From: Magnetofaba australis IT-1
GTDB taxonomy: Bacteria; Pseudomonadota; Magnetococcia; Magnetococcales; Magnetococcaceae
Direction of reading: 5' to 3'
Assembly: GCF_002109495.1 (NCBI RefSeq)
Contig: NZ_LVJN01000018.1
Location: 248,001-312,000, forward strand
Length of the DNA: 64,000 bases
In this document: in pieces, positions 26,814 to 36,031 of the stretch
Layout: the number at the start of each line of letters is the position of its first letter
Position numbering within the stretch: the stretch's first letter is position 1
Made by a program: the position numbers and the translations under genes
Notes under the pieces: model-generated
What the model saw: only the letters and a program-made list of their open reading frames with translations
What the model was told of the DNA's origin: nothing
Databases searched by the model: none

Positions 26814-28439
26814 ATGATCAGTCGGCGCAATCGGTGGGGTATGGGCCTGTTGGCGTTGGCCGGGAGCGTGTTGAGCGTCTCTGCGGCCAATGCATTGACC
26901 CTCTCTGCGCCCATGAACCTCTCCAGCCTGGGCGAGCCGCTGCGCTTCTATTGCGAAATTCGCGACGCCGATGCCAAAGAGATGAGCGCGCTGCGCAAGC
27001 CGGGCTTTTTCCGCTTCGCCAACGCCGACGCCTATAACGAATTGAGCATGCGCCGTCCCACCGCTCTGGCCGGGGCGCAACTGCAGGTGGAGCAGGTGGC
27101 CGACGGTGGCTGGGTGTTGGTGGCGCGCGGGGTGGTGCCGGTCAAAGAGCCGCTGATCACCACCCTGGTGAGCTATTCTCTCGGCCCCCATGAGGCGGTG
27201 CAGGAGTTGGTGGCCGCGGTCTCTATTCCGCAACCCAAAGCCCCCACGCACCTGATGGCGACGCCTACTGAAGAGGCGTCGTCTCAGCCGCCATCGCCCG
27301 ACCTCTCCCAGGCAGAGGCGATGCCGGATAAGACCGCGCCCACGACCTCTGATTCGGCGCAGACTGAATCCGCTCAGCTTCCGCCTGTCCAGGCCTCTGC
27401 CGCTGGGTCAGAGTCCGTTTCTGCGCCCCCAGCCAAAATCGCTCTGCCGAAAACCGAGCCAGAGACGAAGCCGGAAGCTCCCGCCGCGACACAGACACCC
27501 CCTGTTGCAGCAGCCATGGAACCGCAAGCGAGTCCCCCAGCAGCAGAGGAGGCTGAGGGGAAAGTTCAGCCGCAACAAGCGCCTGCGGTCGCTGCACTGG
27601 AACCGCCGCCTGCGCCGACGGTCAAGTCCGCTGCCGAACAGAGCGCCGCCAAAGCCGCTCCTGTGGTTGAACCTGCAGGCCACACCGCAGTTGTCGAGCC
27701 GCCGCCTGTCGCAACAGTCGAACCTCTCGCAACGCTGGATGCGCCGCAGATTGTCAGCGCCACCCAACCCATTGGCGGCGTCTATGGTCCCACTATTGAG
27801 GGGGAGGAGCTGGCCGCCATCGCCTTGAAGGTGATTCTCGACGCCAATCTCACCCAATCCCAGGCCATGGTGGGGATCTGGCTGGCCAACCCGTGGGCGT
27901 TTGTGGATGACAATATCAACAAACTCATGGCCGGGCAGAAACTCACCATCCCCTCGACGGCGGCGCTGGCGAAACTGGATGACGCCCTGGCGTGGCGGGT
28001 GCGCTATCAACACAAACTGCTGCTGCGCGGTCAGATTTTGGAGGAGGCGCCGTTGACCCGCGAAGCGCTGCGGCAGGTGACCATCGGCCGCATCTCCGCG
28101 GCGGATCTGCTGGCGCCCGCATCGGCGCGCCTCGCAGCCCCGGGGGTTGCGCCGTCGCCGCAGGACGCCACCGCCGCACAGACCATTCTGCTGGAGCGCA
28201 TCGACGCTCTTGAACATCGCTTGGCGCGCTTGGAAGCGCCCACCGATTGGCGTGATGATGCGCCGAAAATGTTCGGCGCCGGCTTGGCTGGGGCGGGGTT
28301 GGCGGTGGTTCCCATGCTGATGTGGGGGCTCTGGCGCAGGCGCAAGGAAGAGGACCTTTGGGGCGATGCCGCCTACTATGCCGACCACGCTTTGAGAGAG
28401 TTTGAAAAACACGCCGAAAACACCCCGACCAAGAGCTGA
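26814..28439 (+). CDS. FimV/HubP-like envelope protein
   Basis: The 541-residue protein has a signal peptide (about 1-27), an N-terminal domain starting LTLSAPMNLSSLGEPL that is typical of the FimV family, and a long A/P/E/Q-rich linker (about 145-325). A LysM-like FimV motif (about 340-385; NPWAFVDDNINKLMAGQKL) and a membrane helix near 485-505 follow. FimV/HubP proteins organise the cell pole and type IV pili. This one is short and lacks the usual C-terminal TPR domain. ATG 26814 has AGGGGAG upstream. The EcfT-like gene begins 8 bases after the stop. Confidence 0.87.
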   Translation: MISRRNRWGMGLLALAGSVLSVSAANALTLSAPMNLSSLGEPLRFYCEIRDADAKEMSALRKPGFFRFANADAYNELSMRRPTALAGAQLQVEQVADGGWVLVARGVVPVKEPLITTLVSYSLGPHEAVQELVAAVSIPQPKAPTHLMATPTEEASSQPPSPDLSQAEAMPDKTAPTTSDSAQTESAQLPPVQASAAGSESVSAPPAKIALPKTEPETKPEAPAATQTPPVAAAMEPQASPPAAEEAEGKVQPQQAPAVAALEPPPAPTVKSAAEQSAAKAAPVVEPAGHTAVVEPPPVATVEPLATLDAPQIVSATQPIGGVYGPTIEGEELAAIALKVILDANLTQSQAMVGIWLANPWAFVDDNINKLMAGQKLTIPSTAALAKLDDALAWRVRYQHKLLLRGQILEEAPLTREALRQVTIGRISAADLLAPASARLAAPGVAPSPQDATAAQTILLERIDALEHRLARLEAPTDWRDDAPKMFGAGLAGAGLAVVPMLMWGLWRRRKEEDLWGDAAYYADHALREFEKHAENTPTKS

Positions 28440-28447
28440 GGCGCGGC

Positions 28448-29191
28448 GTGCTGGTCCGACGCAGCGCGCAGGCCAAGATCCTCGCTCTGACGCTGTTGCT
28501 GCTGGCGCTGCTCAGCGGCGATCCGGCGCAGTCGTGGGGCTGGCGATTGGCGGCGCTGCTGCTGGCGCTGGCGTGGTGGGATAGCGACGCCGGACTGGTC
28601 AATACCGCGCGCTTTATCTGGCGTCTGCGCTGGCTATTGTTGGCCATCGCTCTGCTGCATCTGTGGTTGACCCCGGGTCCGCCTCTTGCGCTGCTCTCCT
28701 GGAGCCTTCCGATCTCATTCAATGGCGTGATCCACGGTTTGGCGCAGGCGGCGCGCTTGCTCACCTTCGCCATTGCTGCGTGGGTGTTTGCCCGCGTCAC
28801 TCCGATGGCGTCGCTGATGGCGGCTGTGGGGCGCTGGCTGCCGACCTGGGCGCCGCCGTCGTTGCAACGCGCATTGGCCATCGCCGCCCATGCGCTGACG
28901 GTGTTGGGACAGATGCGGCTGCACGCCGCGCGCTATCGGCAGGGAGTGCGTTTGCACGCTGGCGCTGCGCCCCGTGGCGCTATGGCGCGCATGGGTCAGT
29001 GGACGCGGTTTTTTGACGCCATGATCACGCGGGTGTTGTGGCAGGCGCGTCAGCAGGAGTGGGCGTTGCGCGCGCGGGGATTCGATGCGTTGCCGTTGGA
29101 TCTGGAGAGCGTTCCCCCATGGCGCGTCGCTGATTGGGCGCTGCTGGCGGCGCCATTGCTGGCGCTGCTGCTGACGCGGGCGGGCGTTTAA
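28448..29191 (+). CDS. EcfT/CbiQ-like transmembrane component of an ECF transporter
   Basis: This 247-residue, very hydrophobic protein has several membrane helices and ends with a cytoplasmic EWALRARGFDAL segment. That fits the A-x-x-A-R-G coupling signature by which EcfT proteins grip the ATPase subunits. No EcfA or substrate-binding S component is present nearby, so it may use distant ATPases. It starts at GTG 28448, and its neighbourhood to larC is compatible with a metal or vitamin uptake role, but the substrate is unknown. Confidence 0.75.
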   Translation: MLVRRSAQAKILALTLLLLALLSGDPAQSWGWRLAALLLALAWWDSDAGLVNTARFIWRLRWLLLAIALLHLWLTPGPPLALLSWSLPISFNGVIHGLAQAARLLTFAIAAWVFARVTPMASLMAAVGRWLPTWAPPSLQRALAIAAHALTVLGQMRLHAARYRQGVRLHAGAAPRGAMARMGQWTRFFDAMITRVLWQARQQEWALRARGFDALPLDLESVPPWRVADWALLAAPLLALLLTRAGV

Positions 29192-29249
29192 TCATGCGGC
29201 CTATAGCAAGTCAAACCGAGATTCGGGCATGCTCGGTTTTTGGATAATG

Positions 29250-29537
29250 GAAGATATCGAGGGCTTTGCCCTCGAGCTCCCAAGATCAACAGCCAAACCG
29301 TGGGCTCCGCCTTTTGATTGTTGATACGGCTTCGCCTGGGGCCGCTGGGGGCGCGGCCCCCAGACGATTCGGCAGGATTGCCGAATCGGACTCGCGCAGC
29401 GAGCCCGAAGGGGGAGGGTCATGGATGGCCCGAATCACCCCGCCGCCGACCAGTCGGCGGCCAATAGATAGCGCAAGCTCCACCTGCGTCACGCAAACAT
29501 TGGACGTTCTGTGCAGTTTTGGTTTTGACTCACTATA
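29250..29537 (-). repeat. Modular hairpin-chain repeat, copy C (rearranged)
   Basis: This 288-base non-coding element is related to copies A and B but mostly in the opposite direction. It starts with the complement of their 3' module (GATATCGAGGGC...CTCGAGCTCCC) and ends with the complement of their 5' module (GCCGCCGACCAGTCGGCGG...CGCAAACATT). The central block 29366-29438 (GATTCGGCA-GGAT-TGCCGAATC through GGCCCGAATCAC) runs in the forward direction instead. About 32 bases with no match lie between two other modules. An open frame passing from this element into larC is not credible as coding. Confidence 0.88.
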
Positions 29538-29575
29538 TTAAGATTCACACCCCATTCGGGCAGGAGCGTGGCGAC

Positions 29576-30775
29576 GTGAAGTGGCATCTGGATCTGGACG
29601 CGGGGATTGCAGGCAATATGTTTCTGGGCGCCTGCCTGGACTTGGGGCTGGATCGCGCGGCGCTGGAGTCGGCGTTAGCGTCGCTCAATCTGCCGGGCTG
29701 GCGCTTCACGGTGGAGGAGGCGCGCCGCGGCGGTCTGCGCGGGACGCATCTGGATGTGGAGCATGATGAGGGGCATGTGCATCGTCACCTGCCGGATATT
29801 GAGCGCATTATCGATGAATCGGCCCTGAGCGATGCGGTGAAAACCCGCGCCAAGGATATCTTCGCCATTCTGGCCGAGGCCGAAGGCGCGGTGCATGGCA
29901 TTGCGGCGCACAAGGTCCACTTCCATGAAGTGGGCGCAGTGGACGCCATTATCGACATCTGCGGCGCGGCCTATGCGTTCGAGGCGTTGGGGGTGGCGGA
30001 TGTCACCGCGTCCAAATTGATGGCGGGCTCCGGCCATGTGCGCTGCGCCCATGGGCGCATGCCGGTGCCGGTTCCGGCGGTGGCGCAGATGCTTGCTCGA
30101 CACGGCATTCCCCTGGCCATGGCCGATAGCGACGATCTGGGCGAATTGGCCACCCCCACCGGAGTGGCGATTCTGGCCCACTTGCGGGCGGACTATGGCG
30201 TGCGTCGGCTCGAGCGGGTGGACGCCATCGGCGTGGGCCTGGGCGGACGCGAGGTTCCCGGACGCGCCAACGGTCTGCGCATACTGGCGCAGTACGCGGA
30301 ACACTTCACAGATGATAGCATGGCGCAGCGCGAAGAGGTGACGGTGCTCTCCGCCCACATCGACGACATGAACCCCGAGTGGTACGGGCCGTTGTGGAGT
30401 TTGCTGCCGGAGGCGGGCGCGCTGGACGTGGCGCTGCTGCCCATGACCATGAAAAAGGGACGCCCGGGCGTGCGCCTGGAGGTGGTCTGCACGCCCGACA
30501 AAGCGCGGGAGCTGGCGCAGCTGATTCTCACCCACTCCACTACTCTGGGGGTGCGCGAACAGAGTATGACTCGCTGGGCGGCGCCGCGCAGCGGGGAGCG
30601 TGTGGAGTCGCCATGGGGCGCGCTGGGCATCAAACGCTTTGGTTCCCGCGTGAGCATTGAGCATGACGATCTGGCGCGCATCGCCGTGCAGCAGGGGTGG
30701 CCGCTGCCACAGGCGCAGCGCCGCGTGGACGCCTGGTTGCAGGCGTCTGGCGTCATTTCTGAGGCTGACTCTTAA
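29576..30775 (+). CDS. larC: Nickel pincer cofactor biosynthesis protein LarC
   Basis: The 399-residue protein has the LarC N-terminus LDLDAGIAGNMFLGACLDLG, the HEVGAVDAIIDICG segment and the C-terminal DDMNPE...PMTMKKGRPG region. LarC inserts nickel into the pyridinium-dithiocarboxylate precursor to make the pincer cofactor of LarA-type racemases. LarB, LarE and LarA are not in the window. GTG 29576 has CAGGAG 9 bases upstream and excludes the repeat element; the long-frame TTG at 29519 lies within the repeat. Its stop overlaps the convergent GGDEF gene stop at a TTAA. Confidence 0.93.
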   Translation: MKWHLDLDAGIAGNMFLGACLDLGLDRAALESALASLNLPGWRFTVEEARRGGLRGTHLDVEHDEGHVHRHLPDIERIIDESALSDAVKTRAKDIFAILAEAEGAVHGIAAHKVHFHEVGAVDAIIDICGAAYAFEALGVADVTASKLMAGSGHVRCAHGRMPVPVPAVAQMLARHGIPLAMADSDDLGELATPTGVAILAHLRADYGVRRLERVDAIGVGLGGREVPGRANGLRILAQYAEHFTDDSMAQREEVTVLSAHIDDMNPEWYGPLWSLLPEAGALDVALLPMTMKKGRPGVRLEVVCTPDKARELAQLILTHSTTLGVREQSMTRWAAPRSGERVESPWGALGIKRFGSRVSIEHDDLARIAVQQGWPLPQAQRRVDAWLQASGVISEADS

Positions 30776-32286
30776 GCGCTTTGCACGGGTTGTGGGGCGT
30801 GCTGTGCGGCCGGTGCCAGATGCTCGCCGCAGCCGCTCTCGCCGTAAATCGTATGGCCCACCACCGCCTCAAGCCGCTGTCGATAGGCGCGGCGACGCGC
30901 CAGACACAGCAACGCCTCCCAGCGCTCCTGCTGGCTGGTGAGCATGCCGCAGCCGATGTGCAGTTCGGTGTGAATCCATCCCATAGGCGACTGAATGGGC
31001 GCATTGAGCGCGTCATACAGCGCCTCCACCATGGGCATGATCTGCTCGGCGCCGCTGAAATCCACCAGCGCCACCCCCAACTCATCGTGCCACAGTCGGC
31101 CCAGCAGATCGCTGTCGCGCACCTTCTGGCGCAGGCGCTGGGCCAGGGTTTTGAGCGCCAACTCGCCATTCTCGCGCCCGAAGGCGTGCTTGATGTGCGC
31201 CAGATTCGCCACCTCGATGGCCATCACCGCCAAATGCCGTTTGCGTCGATTGTGTTGCGCAACCGCCTTCTCCAACTCCCGATGGAACATCTGGGTGGCG
31301 AGCAGGCCGGTGAGGGGGCAGTGGGGCTCGGATTGTGTCTCTGAAACCAGATGATGTTGCTCGGCTTTGGCGCCGGTGTAGAGCTCCCAGATCTTCAGAA
31401 ACAGCAGCTCATTGGGCATCAGTTGGTCAGGAAAATCGATCCAGCGCGTCTGTTCTCCCTCCCGGTCAGGCTTGACCGCAATCCGAAAGCCGCTCTCGCC
31501 GCGCCACAGCGGTTTGCTCAGGTCCAGCTCATAGACCTGTTCACACCCCTCGCAAAAGACGCGCACCCCTTCCGGGCTGATGCTGATCCAGTGTTCGTCG
31601 ATATCATTGAGGCGAAAGCGGATCGCTTCGCCCTTGATCAATCGCGCGCTGTTCTCGCGCAGCAGGTGGCGGGTCCAGGCCAGCTCGGCGGCAAGCCCAA
31701 AATAGTAGCTCTGTTGCGGCTCGGAGAAGTGGTTCAAATGGGTGTCGTGCCCATGCACCCGCAGCAGCTCATCCCCCGCCGCATCCAGCCAGACAAAATC
31801 ATACGTCTCATCGTCCACCGGCTGATAGAGGTAGTGATTGGCCTGGGTATGAGTGTTGTGACGCTTAATCAGCGTGGCGGCGTGGTGAAAATCCAAGCTG
31901 TGGAAAATGGTGTGCGCGCGGTGGCCTTCTCGCACAAAGCGCGCCGCGCCCGAGCGGCCGACGAAGGTGAGCGTCTCATGGGGCAGGCGATTGACCCAGA
32001 TGGCCCAGGCCGCGCCCAGACCCAGCAGCGGCGGCGCCACGCCCAGCCAGGTGGTGAACGGATGCGTCCCGCCCAGCATCATCACGCCAAAGCCGAACAC
32101 TGTGACGCCGATGCCCATGGCGATGGCGGCGCGTCTGCGGGCGACGGGTTTGACATCTTCCGGCGGTCGATTGCGCTGCTGTCGGCTGGCGTAACAACTG
32201 AGAATTGCGCCGATGCTCTGCGGCGGCTGGGCGAAAAGATTGGCGTTATCCGCCTGCAGGCGGGGTTCAGGCGCGGCGTCGCTCAT
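30772..32286 (-). CDS. Membrane protein with degenerate GGDEF domain
   Basis: This protein of about 504 residues has two membrane helices (about 50-95), a central domain with no recognised family, and a C-terminal GGDEF-like domain (about 345-490; FHRELEKAVAQHNRRKRHLAVMAI, FGRENGELALKTLAQRLR). The signature reads LWHDELGVALVD where active diguanylate cyclases have GGDEF or GGEEF, so catalysis is unlikely and a regulatory or GTP-binding role is more probable. ATG 32286 follows GGAGAG and is preferred over 32322. It is convergent with larC, sharing four bases. Confidence 0.88.
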   Translation of the reverse strand: MSDAAPEPRLQADNANLFAQPPQSIGAILSCYASRQQRNRPPEDVKPVARRRAAIAMGIGVTVFGFGVMMLGGTHPFTTWLGVAPPLLGLGAAWAIWVNRLPHETLTFVGRSGAARFVREGHRAHTIFHSLDFHHAATLIKRHNTHTQANHYLYQPVDDETYDFVWLDAAGDELLRVHGHDTHLNHFSEPQQSYYFGLAAELAWTRHLLRENSARLIKGEAIRFRLNDIDEHWISISPEGVRVFCEGCEQVYELDLSKPLWRGESGFRIAVKPDREGEQTRWIDFPDQLMPNELLFLKIWELYTGAKAEQHHLVSETQSEPHCPLTGLLATQMFHRELEKAVAQHNRRKRHLAVMAIEVANLAHIKHAFGRENGELALKTLAQRLRQKVRDSDLLGRLWHDELGVALVDFSGAEQIMPMVEALYDALNAPIQSPMGWIHTELHIGCGMLTSQQERWEALLCLARRRAYRQRLEAVVGHTIYGESGCGEHLAPAAQHAPQPVQSA

Positions 32287-32402
32287 GGGCGCTCTCCAGG
32301 CGACCGCCAAGGCCGCCTGCATAGTGGTCGGGCAATCCCGTGTACGTCAGCAGGGCTGAATTCAGCATCCATGATCCCTGTCATCGGGTCAAGCGGCTGA
32401 TG

Positions 32403-33158
32403 TCAAAATCGATTGCGCCGTTCACGCAGGGTGATGAAGGCGTCCAGCGGCGACGTCTGATGCAGATTCGCCGCTTGCAGAAATCTCTCCTCATCGCAGC
32501 GCATAAAGGGGTTATAGCGCTTCTCCACGCCCAAGTTGGCGGGCAGGGTGGGTTCGCCGTCACGCCGCAGGCGCTGAGCGTTCTGCAACAGCGCATGCAG
32601 CTTCTCATCGTTGGGTGTCACGCTTAAGGCGAAACTCAGATTTTTGACGGTATATTCGTGAGCGCAACAGAGTTGAGTCTCGTCAGGCAGGCGGCGCAGG
32701 GTCTGAATCGAGCGCCACATCTGCTCCGGCGTGCCGCCAAAAAGTCGCCCGCAACCAAAGCTGAACAGGGCGTCGCCGGACAGCAGCAGATCGTCAATCA
32801 GATAGACCATATGCCCCGGCGTGTGACCCGGCGTCGCCATGGCCTGAATTTCGCAATCACCGATCTTCAGACGCTGTCCATCACTGGCGGCAATGTCCAA
32901 CGCAGGCAGGTTGTCAGCGTCGAGCGCATGGCCGATGACCTGAGCGCCGGTCTGCTGGCGCAGCGCGTCGACGCCGCCGATATGATCGTTGTGATGGTGG
33001 GTGAGCAGAATATGGGTCAGCCGCAATCCGCTCTGCATGAGGTGGTCGGCGACCGGCTCCGACTCCGCCGGGTCGACACAGGCCACGGCGCCGTCGGCGA
33101 CGGCAAAGACCCAGATGTAGTTGTCATCCAAACACTCAAGCGGCGTGGCGCGCATCAT
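32403..33158 (-). CDS. gloB: Hydroxyacylglutathione hydrolase (glyoxalase II)
   Basis: This metallo-beta-lactamase-fold enzyme of 251 residues hydrolyses S-lactoylglutathione to lactate and glutathione in the methylglyoxal detoxification pathway. It has the THxHxDH motif (LLTHHHNDHIGG), GHTPGH, the second-shell aspartate in LLSGDALFSFGCGRLFGG, and the C-terminal HEYTVKNL segment that separates glyoxalase II from other lactamase folds. Several ATGs are clustered; 33158 has AGGAG 7 bases upstream. It is divergent from the methyltransferase at 33195, the usual gloB neighbour in proteobacteria. Confidence 0.95.
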   Translation of the reverse strand: MMRATPLECLDDNYIWVFAVADGAVACVDPAESEPVADHLMQSGLRLTHILLTHHHNDHIGGVDALRQQTGAQVIGHALDADNLPALDIAASDGQRLKIGDCEIQAMATPGHTPGHMVYLIDDLLLSGDALFSFGCGRLFGGTPEQMWRSIQTLRRLPDETQLCCAHEYTVKNLSFALSVTPNDEKLHALLQNAQRLRRDGEPTLPANLGVEKRYNPFMRCDEERFLQAANLHQTSPLDAFITLRERRNRF

Positions 33159-33194
33159 GCACATGCTCCTGAAAGGGGAAAGTGAGCCCATTCG

Positions 33195-33959
33195 GTGAAT
33201 CTGGACGCCATCAGTTTACAGAGTTGGTACGCCACGCCCCAGGGTTTGCTCGCCAATCGCTTCATTGGGGAGTCCATTGACCGCCTGTTGGGCGAGCGCC
33301 GTCTGGACGCCATGTTGGGCATGGGCTACCCGCACCCCTATCTGGAGCGCTGGGCGCCGCGCTGTGAAAGCATACTGGTCGCATCCCCGGCGGAGATGGG
33401 CGCGGCGCGTTGGCCTGCGCGCGCGGCCAATCGCAATATTTTGATGCGCCCCGATGCGCTGCCCTATCCGGACGAGTCTTTCTCCTGGGTGGCGCTGACC
33501 CATCTGCTGGAGGGGGTCAACGGACCCAAGCCGGTGCTGCGGGAGATCTGGCGCGTGCTCAAGCCGGGCGGGCGCATTTTGGTGGTGGCGCCCAATCGCG
33601 GCGGGCTGTGGGCCCGGCGCGACAACAACCCCTTCGGCTGGGGGCGGCCCTTCTCCCCGGCGCAGCTGCGTCAGCAGTTGGAGGAGGCGCTGTTTATCCC
33701 CAAACAGGCCGCCTTTGCGCTGTTCATGCCGCCGCTGTTTGGTCGGCGTTGGGAGCGCTGGGAGCGCTGGGGAGCCGCCTGGGAAAAGGCGGGAGAGAGA
33801 TGGTTCGCGCCCACGGGCGGCGTAATCGTATGCGAAGCCGAAAAGGTGGTCTACGCCATGACCGCGCTTCGCGATAAGGCTGGTGTCATCAAGCAAAAAG
33901 CGTCCATCCCCGCGCTGGAGCGGCGGGCGACGCATGGTGTGGAGAAGAGCGGTGAGTGA
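33195..33959 (+). CDS. Class I SAM-dependent methyltransferase beside gloB
   Basis: The 254-residue protein has a Methyltransf_11-like fold, with PHPYLERWAPRCESILVASPAEMGA, DALPYPDESFSWVALTHLLEGVN and EIWRVLKPGGRILVVAPNR. Motif I is atypical and lacks a clear GxGxG. The same gene commonly sits next to gloB in alphaproteobacteria, but its substrate is not established. It starts at GTG 33195, and its end overlaps the xerD GTG by 8 bases. Confidence 0.88.
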   Translation: MNLDAISLQSWYATPQGLLANRFIGESIDRLLGERRLDAMLGMGYPHPYLERWAPRCESILVASPAEMGAARWPARAANRNILMRPDALPYPDESFSWVALTHLLEGVNGPKPVLREIWRVLKPGGRILVVAPNRGGLWARRDNNPFGWGRPFSPAQLRQQLEEALFIPKQAAFALFMPPLFGRRWERWERWGAAWEKAGERWFAPTGGVIVCEAEKVVYAMTALRDKAGVIKQKASIPALERRATHGVEKSGE

Positions 33960-34845
33960 CGCGCAAATTCTGGAAACCTTCCTCGATCGACTGATCATCG
34001 AACATGGCCTGTCGGCCAACACGCTGGACGCCTATCGGCGCGATCTGGAGGGGTTTATCCAATTCTGCCGCCAACGCGGCGGTACGGTGTTGCGCGCCAC
34101 CCGGCGCGATCTGACCGACTATCTGGCCAATCTGGCGGAAGCCGGGCGCACCGCCGCCACGGTGTCGCGGCGCTTGAGCTCCCTGCGACGTCTGTTCACC
34201 CATCTGCGCGACGCCGGACTGCGCGAGGATGACCCCACCGCACGACTGAGCCGTCCGAAAATGCGCCGTCAGATTCCGCAAACCCTGACTGAAGATGAAG
34301 TTGAGGCGCTGCTCTCGGCGCCGGACATCAGCACCGATCTGGGCGTGCGCGACGCGGCCATGCTGGAGCTGATGTACGCCACCGGTCTGCGGGTGACCGA
34401 GTTGGTCACCATCACCACCGACGGGGTGGATCTGGAGGGCGGCTTTGTGCGGGTAATCGGCAAAGGCGACAAGGAGCGCATCGTGCCCATGGGCGAAGAG
34501 GCGCTGGATCGGGTGCGGGATTATCTGAAACACGCCCGGCCCATGTTGCTGCGGGGACGCCGCAGCAGCGCGCTGTTCGTCACCCGCCGCGCGGCGGCCA
34601 TGACGCGGCACAATTTCTGGCACATCGTCAAACGCTGCGCCGCCGATGCGGGCATCGTCAAACCGCTCTCTCCACATGGCATCCGTCACGCTTTCGCCAC
34701 CCATCTGCTCAACCACGGCGCCGACCTGCGCGCGGTGCAGATGATGTTGGGTCACGCCGATATCGCCACCACTGAGATCTATACCCATGTGGCCAACGAG
34801 CGTTTGAAGCGTCTGCACGAGAAACTGCATCCGCGAGGCGCGTGA
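33952..34845 (+). CDS. xerD: Site-specific tyrosine recombinase XerD
   Basis: The 297-residue length matches XerD exactly (about 298). The N-terminal SAM-like core-binding domain (about 5-90) precedes a catalytic domain with the first arginine in ATGLRVTELV, a lysine in GKGDKERIVP, HGIRHAFATHLL (H-x-x-R), the histidine in MLGHADIATTEIYTHV and the tyrosine nucleophile in IYTHV. XerC/XerD resolve chromosome dimers at dif under FtsK control. GTG 33952 with GGAGAAG upstream is preferred over GTG 33883, which would place 23 odd residues in front. Confidence 0.95.
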   Translation: MSDAQILETFLDRLIIEHGLSANTLDAYRRDLEGFIQFCRQRGGTVLRATRRDLTDYLANLAEAGRTAATVSRRLSSLRRLFTHLRDAGLREDDPTARLSRPKMRRQIPQTLTEDEVEALLSAPDISTDLGVRDAAMLELMYATGLRVTELVTITTDGVDLEGGFVRVIGKGDKERIVPMGEEALDRVRDYLKHARPMLLRGRRSSALFVTRRAAAMTRHNFWHIVKRCAADAGIVKPLSPHGIRHAFATHLLNHGADLRAVQMMLGHADIATTEIYTHVANERLKRLHEKLHPRGA

Positions 34846-35984
34846 TGGCCGAGCGTGAGCCCCTCGAAGAGGAAGAGGAGTGGGACTACGAACCGCCCGA
34901 GGAGTTGACGGCGGGCGCGCGCGTTGTGCTGGGCGCGAAACTGGCGCTGGCGCTGGTGGTCGGCGCGCCGTTTATTCTCATTCTTGGACTGTTGTGGCCG
35001 ATCTATCGTTTGAGTGAAATCCGCGCCGGGCGCCCAGCGCCTATCCCGCCCTGGGACCCTCTGTTGGCGCGCTTGCAAGGGCGTGCGCCGCGACGCCCAG
35101 AACCTGTGCGCCGGACCCAATCCGGCTCCACATTGAAATATAAACATCCCAGCGAATTGCGTGCTGGAGGAGCCCCCGACCCGCTTGAGACAGACTCCGC
35201 AGAGTTATTGGCGCAGGCCTCTGAGTCATCTGTGGAAACCATTCAGACGCCGCAACAGGATCGTGTCGCTCTGGTGGTGGGCGCCAGCGGTCGGGTGGGC
35301 GAAGCGATGGGTGATGCATTGGCTGCGCAAGGAATTGCTGTTGTGCTGGCGGCGCAATCGCGGGAGTCCCGCGCCCAATCCCAGGCTGATTCGATTATCG
35401 CGCGCGGCGGACGCGCCCTGGCCGTGGGGATGGATCTGCGCAACCCCGCCGCCATTGAGAGCGCCATCAATGAAACCCTGCGTCAGATGGGGCGGCTGGA
35501 TATTGTCATCAACGCTGCAGGCATGTTCCTGCCCACCGATACGGATGGCGGCGTGTGGGAGTTGATGCAGGCGCAGTTCGTGGTGAATGCTCAAGGGCCG
35601 CTCTGGTTGACCTTTAAAGCTGCGGAAGCCATTCGACACTCTGCTGGTCAGGGGGTGGTGATCCATGTCGGCGATGTCTGGGGCGAGCGCCCGTTGGGGA
35701 ATTACACTGCATACAGCGCCGCCAAAGCCGCCCTGCGTATGGGGGTGATGGGCGCTGCGCGGGATCTAGCACCTGCTGTGCGGGTCAATTTGATTGCTCC
35801 GGGGGCCGTGGCGCCGCCCAATAACGATGAGGATAATGTCGGCTGGCGGCGTCTGCTGCACAATACCCCATTGCGTGGCGAGGAGGGGGTGGCGCCGGTG
35901 GTTCAGGCCATGCGCTATCTGATTGATGCGCCGTTTGTCACCGGCGAGATCCTGCACGTGGACGGGGGGCGGCGCTTGGTGTAG
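34845..35984 (+). CDS. SDR-family oxidoreductase with N-terminal membrane anchor
   Basis: The 379-residue protein joins an acidic N-terminus, a membrane helix (about 31-55) and a proline/arginine-rich linker to a short-chain dehydrogenase domain (about 135-379). The cofactor motif VVGASGRVGEA and the catalytic Y-x-x-x-K in YSAAKAAL are present, as is NAAGMFLPT. The SDR part resembles pteridine-reductase-like enzymes. The anchor is unusual for this family. The ATG overlaps the xerD stop by one base (TGATG), so the two are translationally coupled. Confidence 0.88.
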   Translation: MAEREPLEEEEEWDYEPPEELTAGARVVLGAKLALALVVGAPFILILGLLWPIYRLSEIRAGRPAPIPPWDPLLARLQGRAPRRPEPVRRTQSGSTLKYKHPSELRAGGAPDPLETDSAELLAQASESSVETIQTPQQDRVALVVGASGRVGEAMGDALAAQGIAVVLAAQSRESRAQSQADSIIARGGRALAVGMDLRNPAAIESAINETLRQMGRLDIVINAAGMFLPTDTDGGVWELMQAQFVVNAQGPLWLTFKAAEAIRHSAGQGVVIHVGDVWGERPLGNYTAYSAAKAALRMGVMGAARDLAPAVRVNLIAPGAVAPPNNDEDNVGWRRLLHNTPLRGEEGVAPVVQAMRYLIDAPFVTGEILHVDGGRRLV

Positions 35985-36031
35985 AACAGGTTTTATCGTT
36001 CACCGCCTGTTGCGCCGGAGTCATCGCCGTG

